A stretch of 5,841 bases of DNA from an uncultured Polymorphobacter sp. (lineage in GTDB: Bacteria > Pseudomonadota > Alphaproteobacteria > Sphingomonadales > Sphingomonadaceae): contig CALMPZ010000393.1 in the NCBI GenBank assembly GCA_937871645.1, forward strand, positions 1-5,841. Reading direction: 5' to 3'. A model generated the notes under the pieces. The model ran no database searches. It saw nothing but the letters and a program-made list of their open reading frames with translations, and was not told the DNA's origin. Below, in pieces: positions 1 to 5,262 of the stretch; within the stretch, counting starts at the first letter, position 1, and the number at the start of each line of letters is the position of its first letter. The translations under genes and the position numbers were made by a program.

Positions 1-56
1 GTCGAGGGACACGCCCACCCGTCAGCGCGTCCCTCGACTTCGCTCGGGATGAGCGA
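1..56. repeat. Intergenic inverted-repeat element (REP-like)
   Basis: The 10-mer GTCGAGGGAC (1-10) is repeated in exact inverted form at 29-38, giving a 10-bp stem with an 18-nt loop. Directly behind it, TCGCTC (40-45) and GAGCGA (51-56) form a second 6-bp stem with the loop GGGAT. Two adjacent hairpins at a gene boundary fit a REP-type dispersed element. The phrase 'CTTCGCTCGGGATGAGCG' resembles a motif I remember as frequent between sphingomonad genes, but that is memory and not a search. It could also serve as the terminator of a gene to the left of the window, though no T-run follows. The element may extend past the left edge. Confidence 0.55.
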
Positions 57-99
57 GGTGGGTGCTGTGTTCGAGCGGCATAACGGCCGCATAAGCCCC

Positions 100-137
100 A
101 AACGAAAGGGGCGGGCCCGTTGCCGGACCCGCCCCTT
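100..137 (-). terminator. Intrinsic terminator of the rplU-rpmA operon
   Basis: Read on the minus strand, 137-124 pairs with 119-106 as a 14-bp GC-rich stem, closed by the loop GCAA, a GNRA tetraloop. The stem is followed by a U-rich tail (UUUCGUUU including the last stem bases). The only non-Watson-Crick position (116/127) is a G-U wobble in the minus-strand RNA but a C-A mismatch in the plus-strand RNA, so the structure is best for minus-strand transcripts. It starts 22 nt after the rpmA stop codon, so transcription probably ends here instead of continuing into an obgE-like gene. Confidence 0.85.
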
Positions 138-159
138 GGAATTCGTTGGTAGCCGGGCC

Positions 160-429
160 CTATTCAGCCGCAGCAGCCCGGACGTCGACGCTGACGTACT
201 TGCGGCCGAGCTTGCCGTCGTGGAACACGACGACGCCTTCGTTGAGCGCGAACAGCGTGTGATCCTTGCCGATACCGACATTGCGGCCCGGATAGACCTT
301 GGTGCCGCGCTGGCGGATGATGATCGCGCCGCCCTTGGCGTTCTGACCGCCGAACAGCTTGACGCCGAGACGGCGGCCTGCCGAATCGCGACCGTTGCGC
401 GAGGAGCCGCCTGCTTTCTTATGTGCCAT
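160..429 (-). CDS. rpmA: 50S ribosomal protein L27 (bL27)
   Basis: This encodes bL27, a small basic protein of the large ribosomal subunit whose flexible N-terminus reaches the peptidyl-transferase centre. The 89-residue product begins [16 protein letters not shown], the family's hallmark N-terminus, and continues with [11 protein letters not shown] and IIIRQRGTK, then the usual DHTLFAL segment. Length is close to the roughly 85 residues usual in proteobacteria. There is no cleavable N-terminal extension of the Firmicutes kind. The C-terminus carries a short alanine-rich tail (RAAAAE). The start at 429 is supported by a purine-rich AGAGGA about 8 nt upstream. It lies 16 bp behind rplU, the standard rplU-rpmA pairing, and is followed by a strong terminator, so it is the last gene of the operon. 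Confidence 0.97.
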   Translation of the reverse strand: MAHKKAGGSSRNGRDSAGRRLGVKLFGGQNAKGGAIIIRQRGTKVYPGRNVGIGKDHTLFALNEGVVVFHDGKLGRKYVSVDVRAAAAE

Positions 430-445
430 TTCTAAATCCTCTCGC

Positions 446-739
446 TCAACCGACGCTGACGATCTTGAGCACCGTCAGCTGCTGGCGGTGACCGTTCTTG
501 CGGCGGTAGTTGTGGCGGCGCTTCTTCTTGAAGATGATGACCTTGTCGCCCTTGGTCTGCGCGACGATTTCCGCAGTGACCGAAGCGCCCTTGGCGTCCT
601 TGATCTCGCCGCCGTCGCTGAGCATCAGCACGTCGAGCGCGATGGTCTGGCCGGCTTCGCCGTCGAGGCGTTCCACGATAATCTTGTCATCGGTAGCAAC
701 GCGATACTGCTTGCCACCCGTGCGCACCACTGCGAACAT
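446..739 (-). CDS. rplU: 50S ribosomal protein L21 (bL21)
   Basis: This encodes bL21, a 23S-rRNA-binding protein of the 50S subunit. The 97-residue product opens with [14 protein letters not shown], the family signature, and ends with the basic segment [18 protein letters not shown] followed by TVLKIVSVG. It is slightly shorter than the roughly 103 residues of E. coli L21 and lacks the long Ala/Lys-rich C-terminal extension that some alphaproteobacteria carry. The start at 739 matches the conserved N-terminus. The ribosome binding site is modest (AAGG about 10 nt upstream). It is the first gene of the rplU-rpmA operon, is transcribed away from the patatin gene, and is probably driven by the promoter at 809-837 through a leader of about 60 nt. 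Confidence 0.97.
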   Translation of the reverse strand: MFAVVRTGGKQYRVATDDKIIVERLDGEAGQTIALDVLMLSDGGEIKDAKGASVTAEIVAQTKGDKVIIFKKKRRHNYRRKNGHRQQLTVLKIVSVG

Positions 740-808
740 CGTACTTCAACCTTGAATTGGAATTCAGTGTTAGCGCGCCACCCTTTCGGGGAGCGTGCGA
801 GAGGCGGG

Positions 809-837
809 TTGCTAGGCCAAGGGCGCGCACTTGTCAA
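809..837 (-). promoter_or_regulatory. Putative sigma-70-type promoter of rplU-rpmA
   Basis: On the minus strand a perfect -35 box TTGACA (837-832) is followed after exactly 17 nt by TAGCAA (814-809), a weak -10 matching TATAAT at three of six positions. Alphaproteobacterial -10 boxes are often degenerate. The predicted start near 802 leaves a leader of roughly 60 nt before the rplU ATG. The 7-mer ACTTGTC occurs twice in tandem (829-835 and 837-843, 1 nt apart) across the -35 box, which might be an operator or simple chance. Confidence 0.5.
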
Positions 838-918
838 CTTGTCTTGGCGGCGGGGCGTCGACCGTGTCGCCGATGCACCACGCGCGGTTGGCCTCAAATC
901 GCCCTGCAAACACAAAGT

Positions 919-946
919 TTGCCTTCGTGCTGTCCGGCGCTATGGT
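919..946 (+). promoter_or_regulatory. Possible promoter of the patatin gene
   Basis: TTGCCT (919-924) and TATGGT (941-946) are separated by 16 nt. They match the -35 and -10 consensus at four of six positions each. A start near 953 would leave a leader of about 68 nt before the ATG at 1021. The leader contains a small stem CTGCA/TGCAG (963-967/975-979) with an A-rich loop. The position between two divergent genes is appropriate, but the boxes are weak and other pairs are possible. Confidence 0.3.
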
Positions 947-1020
947 CGGCACATTCGTATTTCTGCACGCAAAATGCAGGGTTCGGGCTCAGGCGTTAGC
1001 AAATTGGGGGAACCGCGTCG

Positions 1021-3330
1021 ATGATCGGGCAACGGGCATTTGCCGCTGCGTTTGGGGCTTTGGGCCGGATCGTGACGATTCTCGGCGTGACCGTCGCATT
1101 GCAGGCGGTGCCGGCGCTGGCAGATGCGGCACCGGTCACGACGGCGGTCGTCTCCCCGACCGTAGCGACCCAATCGGTGCCCGCGAACATCCTCGCCCGC
1201 CCCGGCCGGCCGCGAATCGGCCTGGTACTCGGCGGCGGCGGCGCCAAGGGTTTCGCGCACATCGGCGTCATCTCCGAACTCGAACGCCTGCGCATCCCGG
1301 TTGATGTCGTGGCGGGCACCAGCATGGGTGCGGTGGTCGGCAGCCTTTATGCCGGCGGCCGCAATGCCGGTGACCTCGTCACCGTCGCGCACGACATCAA
1401 TTGGGTGACGCTGTTCGACGATTCGATTCCGCGCGAGGAACTGTCGCTGCGCCGCAAGAACGACGAGCGCAACATCCTGCTGCCGTACCGGCTCGGCTTC
1501 AAGGACGGCAAGCCGATCCTGCCCAAGGGCGTGCTCGGTGGCCAGAAGCTCTATGCGACGCTGCAGTCGCTACTGCTGCCCAACCGCGCCCTCGACAATT
1601 TCGACTATATGGCGATTCCGTTCCGCGCCGTCGCCACCAACATCGTCAATGGCCATGCGGTGGTGCTCGGCAGCGGCGACATTTCGAGTGCGGTGTTCGC
1701 CAGCATGGCGGTGCCGGCGGGCTTCCCGCCTGTCGAACGCGACGGTCTGTTGCTGGTCGACGGCGGCATTTCGGACAATGTGCCCGTCGATGTGGCGCGC
1801 GCCATGGGTGTCGATGTCGTCATCGTCGTCAATGTCGGGTCGCCGCCGATGCGCCAGGACCAGATTACCAACGCCATCAACGTCTTCGCGCAGATGCAGC
1901 TGCTGCTCGGCAACGAAGCCGTGGCGCGCCAGCTCGCCTCGCTCAAGGGCCAGGACGTGCTGATCACCCCCGACATCGACGGGCTGTCGACAACGTCGTT
2001 CGACAAGGTCGACGAGGGCATTGCCCGCGGCCTAGTGGCAACGCAGGCGGTGCGGGACAAGCTGGCGCCCTTGTCGGTAAGCGAGGCCGAATGGGCGGCG
2101 TATCAGGCGGCCAAGGCGCGCCGTGTCCAGAACGCCCCGATCACCGCACGCACGGTGACGGTCGATAACACGTCGGTGGTGCCGACCAAACAGATCGAGA
2201 CGATGATCACCACCAAGCCCGGCGAGGTGATCGAGGCGCAAATCATGAAGCAGGATGTCGAGGACATCTACAAGCTCGCCAGCTTCGAACGCGTCTATTA
2301 CACGCTCGGCGGCGGGCCGGGTACCGACCGCGACCTGATTGTCCGCGCCAAGGGCGACCCGACGCAGGACCGCTTCTTCCAGTTCGGCTTCCTGATGGGT
2401 TCGAGCCTCGGCAAGAGCTCGACGTTCCAGATCGCCGCAGCCTACACCGACCGCGATTTCATGGGCACCGGCGCCGAATGGCGCGGCTATGCCAACATCG
2501 GCACCAACGTCTCGGCCAGAGTCGAACTCTACAAGCAGTTCGGCCAGTGGTTCGTCGAGCCGGCGGCCTATGCCTATCGGTTCAACTCGCAGCTCTATAA
2601 CGCCGATGGCAGTGGCTCGCTCGGCGTGCTGCGCTACAAGCAGATGGGTGCGATCCTCAACGCCGGCTATATCTTCAGCAATTGGGGGCAAATCCGCGTC
2701 GGCGCGCAACTTGGCGGCATCCAGCAACTCAAGGGCAGCGTGCCCACCGGCCTGCCATCGGGCTGGAACGAGGATGTGCGGCTGACGCTCGGTTTCGAAG
2801 TCGATACGCTCGATTCGCTGATTTTCCCGAAACACGGCACGCAGCTCAACCTCGACTTCACCGATTATGTCAGCGCGCTCGGCGGCGACATCACCGGCCA
2901 GTCGTACGAATTCTACGGCAACAAGCCGTTTACATTCGGCCGCACAACGGTTGTGCTGGGCGCCCGCTTCGGCGCCACCGACAACCTCAACTATGACTTC
3001 CTCGGGCCGTTCAAGCTCGGCGGACTGTTCAACCTGTCAGGCTATCCGGTCAATTCGCTGGTCGGCCAGAACCAGGTGCTGGGTCGCGCGGTGGTATTCC
3101 ACCGGCTGGGCTATGACGCGCCGATCATCAACCTGCCGATCTATGTCGGCGGGTCGCTCGAATTCGGCAACATCTACAACACGCTCGACGATTTCTCGAT
3201 CGGGTCGCTGCACACCGCATTCAGCGGCTTCGTGGCGATCGATACGCCGATCGGCCCGGCGTACTTCGCTTATGGCCATGCCGGCGGCAACAACAATGCC
3301 ATCTACCTGATCATCGGCCGGGTCTTCTAG
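1021..3330 (+). CDS. Type Vd autotransporter-like patatin phospholipase (PlpD-like)
   Basis: The 769-residue product reads as a secreted lipid hydrolase with its own outer-membrane barrel. Residues 1-34 look like a Sec signal peptide (hydrophobic core, probable cleavage after PALA). The patatin domain spans about 65-345. It has the oxyanion-hole glycine loop GGGGAKG (71-77), the nucleophile elbow GTSMG (Ser101), and DGG with the second catalytic residue Asp247, so the Ser-Asp dyad is intact. Residues about 373-446 resemble a POTRA domain. Residues about 450-769 are rich in alternating aromatic/polar strands and end in IGRVF, a terminal Phe typical of outer-membrane barrels recognised by the BAM complex. 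This order and length fit Pseudomonas PlpD (about 730 residues). Family knowledge predicts phospholipase A activity; substrate and whether the passenger is cleaved off are unknown. The start is supported by GGGGGAA about 8 nt upstream. An alternative label is RssA/NTE-like patatin, but those lack the barrel. Confidence 0.9.
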   Translation: MIGQRAFAAAFGALGRIVTILGVTVALQAVPALADAAPVTTAVVSPTVATQSVPANILARPGRPRIGLVLGGGGAKGFAHIGVISELERLRIPVDVVAGTSMGAVVGSLYAGGRNAGDLVTVAHDINWVTLFDDSIPREELSLRRKNDERNILLPYRLGFKDGKPILPKGVLGGQKLYATLQSLLLPNRALDNFDYMAIPFRAVATNIVNGHAVVLGSGDISSAVFASMAVPAGFPPVERDGLLLVDGGISDNVPVDVARAMGVDVVIVVNVGSPPMRQDQITNAINVFAQMQLLLGNEAVARQLASLKGQDVLITPDIDGLSTTSFDKVDEGIARGLVATQAVRDKLAPLSVSEAEWAAYQAAKARRVQNAPITARTVTVDNTSVVPTKQIETMITTKPGEVIEAQIMKQDVEDIYKLASFERVYYTLGGGPGTDRDLIVRAKGDPTQDRFFQFGFLMGSSLGKSSTFQIAAAYTDRDFMGTGAEWRGYANIGTNVSARVELYKQFGQWFVEPAAYAYRFNSQLYNADGSGSLGVLRYKQMGAILNAGYIFSNWGQIRVGAQLGGIQQLKGSVPTGLPSGWNEDVRLTLGFEVDTLDSLIFPKHGTQLNLDFTDYVSALGGDITGQSYEFYGNKPFTFGRTTVVLGARFGATDNLNYDFLGPFKLGGLFNLSGYPVNSLVGQNQVLGRAVVFHRLGYDAPIINLPIYVGGSLEFGNIYNTLDDFSIGSLHTAFSGFVAIDTPIGPAYFAYGHAGGNNNAIYLIIGRVF

Positions 3331-3354
3331 GAATCGCCGTTCCCGCGATTTCAT
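3330..3354 (+). terminator. Probable weak terminator of the patatin gene
   Basis: Beginning at the last base of the stop codon, GGAATCGC (3330-3337) pairs with GCGATTTC (3345-3352) as an 8-bp stem with one G-U pair and a 7-nt loop. A short ATTT follows. The reverse direction has no U-rich tail. The T-tract is poor, so termination may be partial or may occur at the later hairpins at 3382-3419. Confidence 0.4.
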
Positions 3355-3381
3355 TTGACATAACGAACCGAATCGGTTAAT
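3355..3381 (+). promoter_or_regulatory. Orphan TTGACA box with TetR-style palindrome
   Basis: A perfect -35 hexamer TTGACA (3355-3360) is followed by the exact inverted repeat AACCGA-A-TCGGTT (3366-3378), 13 bp with a single central base. A degenerate -10 could be GTTAAT (3376-3381, 15-nt spacer) or TAATGC (3378-3383, 17-nt spacer). A short AACCG/CGGTT palindrome in the spacer just after TTGACA is a layout I associate with TetR/AcrR-repressed promoters. No regulator gene and no convincing open frame lies downstream on the plus strand, so what it would control is unclear. A chance occurrence is possible. Confidence 0.35.
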
Positions 3382-3419
3382 GCCTCAATCGAGGCGGCGG
3401 GGTGCTGATATGCCCCGCC
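3382..3419. repeat. Two adjacent GC-rich stem-loops
   Basis: GCCTC/GAGGC (3382-3386/3391-3395, loop AATC) is directly followed by GGCGGGG/CCCCGCC (3396-3402/3413-3419), a perfect 7-bp stem with a 10-nt loop. Neither is followed by a T-run on the plus strand. They may back up termination of the patatin transcript or form the 5' part of a short RNA ending at the T5 run at 3481-3485. Confidence 0.5.
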
Positions 3420-3654
3420 CAACCTGTCCGGGCTCACGATCGCTACTTGCGTACCCGGGCGTGACGTCTCACCGCCGCGCTTTTTAGCCCCGCGCTCTGT
3501 TAGATCGGGAACTTCAGCTCCAAGTGATCCAGGAGGACACTTTCAACCGCTGCGCTAAAGCTTGCGCTCAACCCCAGTGCTGAATCAGCGCTAGCGGCCT
3601 AAGAAACCGCTCGCCCTCCGCAACCGGCTATTCCGATCAGCGTGACAAAGCCTG

Positions 3655-3706
3655 CCTCTTCCCGGTAACCCGGCAGACTATCAGGGGTGCCGTTGCCGGG
3701 AAGAGG
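3655..3706. repeat. Strong 11-bp two-tier hairpin
   Basis: CCTCTTCCCGG (3655-3665) is repeated in exact inverted form as CCGGGAAGAGG (3696-3706). Inside the 30-nt loop a second stem CGGCA/TGCCG (3671-3675/3688-3692) encloses a 12-nt loop, leaving a 5-by-3 internal loop. Such a two-tier structure with perfect arms in a non-coding stretch suggests a folded RNA or a dispersed palindromic element. Tails are weak on both strands (ATTTCATC on plus, CAGGCTTTG on minus), so it is not a typical intrinsic terminator. It lies about 180 bp past the stop of the gene that ends at 3884. Confidence 0.6.
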
Positions 3707-3786
3707 ATTTCATCTCCACCGTGGCGGTGGGGGTCATTGCTAGGACGTTGGACCGGGGCGGGATATCCGCTGGCCGGAGATTCGTC

Positions 3787-3864
3787 GTGGGTGCGAACCC
3801 ACCCCCAACCCCTCCCGTGCCGGGAGGGGAGCAGAGAATAACCGGGTGCAGGGCTCAGCCCTGC
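3787..3864. repeat. Cluster of three palindromes, likely dispersed repeats and transcript end
   Basis: Three perfect stems lie side by side. The first is GTGGGT/ACCCAC (3787-3792/3797-3802) with loop GCGA. The second is CCCCTCCCG/CGGGAGGGG (3809-3817/3821-3829) with loop TGC. The third is GCAGGGC/GCCCTGC (3848-3854/3858-3864) with loop TCA. The last starts 20 bp past the stop of the small gene at 3884, so on the minus strand the group is well placed to end the gshB transcript, although U-rich tails are poor. The CCCCTCCC...GGGAGGGG and GCAGGGC...GCCCTGCCCGCCGG phrases resemble, from memory, frequently repeated intergenic sequences of sphingomonads. Confidence 0.55.
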
Positions 3865-3883
3865 CCGCCGGAGGCCCTTTCCA

Positions 3884-4210
3884 CTAGGCCCCGCGCGCAG
3901 CCTTTTCGGCACGGCGCACGACTTCGGCGTTGATGCGGCGGATGGCGCCTGCCAGCACATCGGCTTTGCGCAGCGTGCCGGTATTGTCATAGGCGGCCTG
4001 GGCGCCGCGCGGCTCGGCCTTGCGGCGGGCTTCGCGGCGCTGCTGGTTGGCCATGGTCTGCGCGCGGTCGCGGCGGTCGCGCACCAGCTTGCGCAGTTCG
4101 GACAGTTCGGCGTCGCTGAGCTTACCGAGGGCGGGGTGGTGCGACTTGTCGAGCAGCTCGACCTCGTCGGCGCCGACCCGCTTGCGTTCGGCTTTGTGGC
4201 TGTAACCCAT
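3884..4210 (-). CDS. Small basic hypothetical protein downstream of gshB
   Basis: I do not recognise a named family. The 108-residue product is strongly basic and hydrophilic, with no signal peptide or membrane segment. It reads MGYSHKAERKRV, then a segment with DKSHHPALGKLSDAEL (about 21-36). A long charged helix-like stretch about 37-66 follows, dense in Arg (LVRDRRDRA, QQRREARRKAEPRG), and then a final helix about 82-105. Similar short SHHP-containing Arg-rich proteins occur, as far as I recall, as hypothetical proteins in other alphaproteobacteria. The start at 4210 is well supported by GGGGAGA about 7 nt upstream. It begins 33 bp after gshB on the same strand, so it is probably co-transcribed. 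The composition would suit binding to nucleic acid or ribosomes, but nothing in the sequence proves it. Confidence 0.8.
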   Translation of the reverse strand: MGYSHKAERKRVGADEVELLDKSHHPALGKLSDAELSELRKLVRDRRDRAQTMANQQRREARRKAEPRGAQAAYDNTGTLRKADVLAGAIRRINAEVVRRAEKAARGA

Positions 4211-4243
4211 GACAAATCTCCCCAGATTATCGCTAGTTGATGG

Positions 4244-5203
4244 CTATTTCCCCAAACGCGCCAGCCGTGCCTCGATGGCGTCCCAGATCAGCGCCGGGGT
4301 GTCGGTGCCGTTGAAGCGGTCGATGGCGACGATGCCGGTCGGCGAGGTGACGTTGATTTCGGTCAGGTAGCCGCCGATGACATCGATGCCGACAAACACC
4401 AGGCCGCGGGCGCTGAGTTCGGGCCCGAGGCGGTCGCAGATTTGGCGTTCGCGCGGCGTCAGCTCGGTGGCGTGAGCGGAGCCGCCGGCGGCAAGGTTCG
4501 AGCGAATCTCGCCAGTCTTGGGCAGACGGTTGATGGCACCGGTGGCGACGCCGTCGATCAGCACGATGCGCTTGTCGCCCATCGACACGTCGGGCAGGAA
4601 CTTCTGCACCATGAACGGCTCACGCCAGACTTCGCCGAACAGTTCGACCAGGGCTGGCAGGTTGGCGTCGGTCTTGCTGATGTGGAACACCGCGCTGCCC
4701 GCATTGCCGTAGAGCGGCTTGACGACAATTTCGCCGTGAGTGGCGCGGAACGCCATCGCTTCGTCGAGCGTGCGGGTAATCAGCGTCGGCGGCATCAGGT
4801 CGTCGAAACCCAGCACGAACAGCTTTTCGGGCGCGTTGCGTACCGACGCCGGGTCGTTGACCACCAAAGTCTCGCCCTGCACGAGTTCGAGCAGGTGCGT
4901 CGCGGTGATATAGGCCATGTCGAACGGCGGGTCCTGGCGCATCAGCACGACATCGGTATCGGCGCCAAGGTCGAGCGTCACGGCGTCACCGGTGAAGCGG
5001 TAGTGGTCGCCCGCTACCGCCTGCACCGTCAGCGGGCGCGCACGCGCGAGCACGCGGCCTTCGCGGTAGCTGAGGTCGGTCGCCAGATAGTGCCAGAGTT
5101 GATGGCCGCGCGCCTGCGCCTTGAGCATCATTGCGAACGACGAATCGCCGCCGATCTTGACGGTTTCGATGGGGTCCATCTGGACCGCGACTCTCAGGCT
5201 CAT
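4244..5203 (-). CDS. gshB: Glutathione synthetase (EC 6.3.2.3)
   Basis: This cytoplasmic enzyme joins gamma-glutamylcysteine and glycine with ATP, the second step of glutathione synthesis. The 319-residue product is close to E. coli GshB (316) and aligns along its length from memory. The N-terminal domain (about 4-122) has MDPIETVKIGGDSSFAM (9-25) and VILMRQDPPFD-type residues at 86-95 (VLMRQDPPFD). The ATP-grasp domain (about 126-300) has VKPLYGNAG (161-169), the mobile-loop end RSNLAAGG (234-241) and GIDVIGGYLTEINVTSPTG (272-290), which contains the Mg/ATP ligands Glu282 and Asn284. The small glycine loop reads GNAG where E. coli has GMGG. The start at 5203 has GGAGA about 8 nt upstream. 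It lies 59 bp behind the SirB1-family gene and ahead of the small basic gene, probably in one transcript. Confidence 0.97.
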   Translation of the reverse strand: MSLRVAVQMDPIETVKIGGDSSFAMMLKAQARGHQLWHYLATDLSYREGRVLARARPLTVQAVAGDHYRFTGDAVTLDLGADTDVVLMRQDPPFDMAYITATHLLELVQGETLVVNDPASVRNAPEKLFVLGFDDLMPPTLITRTLDEAMAFRATHGEIVVKPLYGNAGSAVFHISKTDANLPALVELFGEVWREPFMVQKFLPDVSMGDKRIVLIDGVATGAINRLPKTGEIRSNLAAGGSAHATELTPRERQICDRLGPELSARGLVFVGIDVIGGYLTEINVTSPTGIVAIDRFNGTDTPALIWDAIEARLARLGK

Positions 5204-5262
5204 GCAATCTTCTCCGCGAACAATGCGCCAGCGCTACACCAGCAAGTCCGTGCCGTCAGCCT

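Larger units (their letters stand above)
3331..3883. other. 553-bp gene-free, hairpin-rich region
   Basis: No open frame here has both a plausible start with a ribosome binding site and protein-like composition. It separates two convergent gene groups (patatin on plus, the gshB group on minus) and seems less GC-rich than the flanking genes in its middle part. In order it holds the patatin terminator stem, a TTGACA plus palindrome (3355-3378), stems at 3382-3395 and 3396-3419, a T5 run (3481-3485), a near-perfect 17-bp dyad centred on 3584 (AGTGCTGA-A-TCAGCGCT, 3576-3592), a stem AGCGG/CCGCT (3593-3597/3607-3611), the 11-bp hairpin at 3655-3706, a stem CCACCG/CGGTGG (3716-3721/3725-3730) and the hairpin cluster at 3787-3864. 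I did not recognise tmRNA, RNase P RNA, 4.5S RNA or a tRNA. For most of 3490-3650 I can assign no function. Confidence 0.6.

Noticed and set aside
359..1024. 221-residue plus-strand open frame across rplU and the divergent intergenic region
   Set aside because: It is opposite the unmistakable L21 protein and no ribosome binding site or motif supports it.
2032..2835. 267-residue minus-strand open frame inside the patatin gene
   Set aside because: It lies fully antisense to the conserved patatin/POTRA/barrel frame and its product has no protein-like features beyond GC-driven composition.
3380..3487. 35-codon plus-strand open frame MPQSRRRGAD...
   Set aside because: There is no ribosome binding site ahead of the ATG, the start lies inside or next to the putative -10 region, and most of the frame consists of inverted repeats.
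3514..3540. Resemblance to a 16S rRNA 3' end (GGATCAC next to CCTCC-like bases on the minus strand)
   Set aside because: Only short pieces match, their order is wrong, and no further 16S sequence is present.
3490..3720. tmRNA, RNase P RNA, 4.5S RNA or cobalamin riboswitch
   Set aside because: I looked for a tag-peptide frame, the GAGGAAAGTCCGGGC core, the GGAAGGAAGCAGCC loop and the GCCACTG box; none is present.
3721..3933. 70-residue plus-strand open frame with ANPPPTPPVPGG
   Set aside because: It begins with GTG inside a hairpin and translates the GC-rich palindromes, then enters the antisense of the small basic gene.
3637..4215. 192-residue minus-strand open frame overlapping the small basic gene
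   Set aside because: It starts 5 bp upstream of the supported start at 4210 in another frame, runs through the palindromic repeats and has low-complexity Ser/Pro/Ala/Arg composition.
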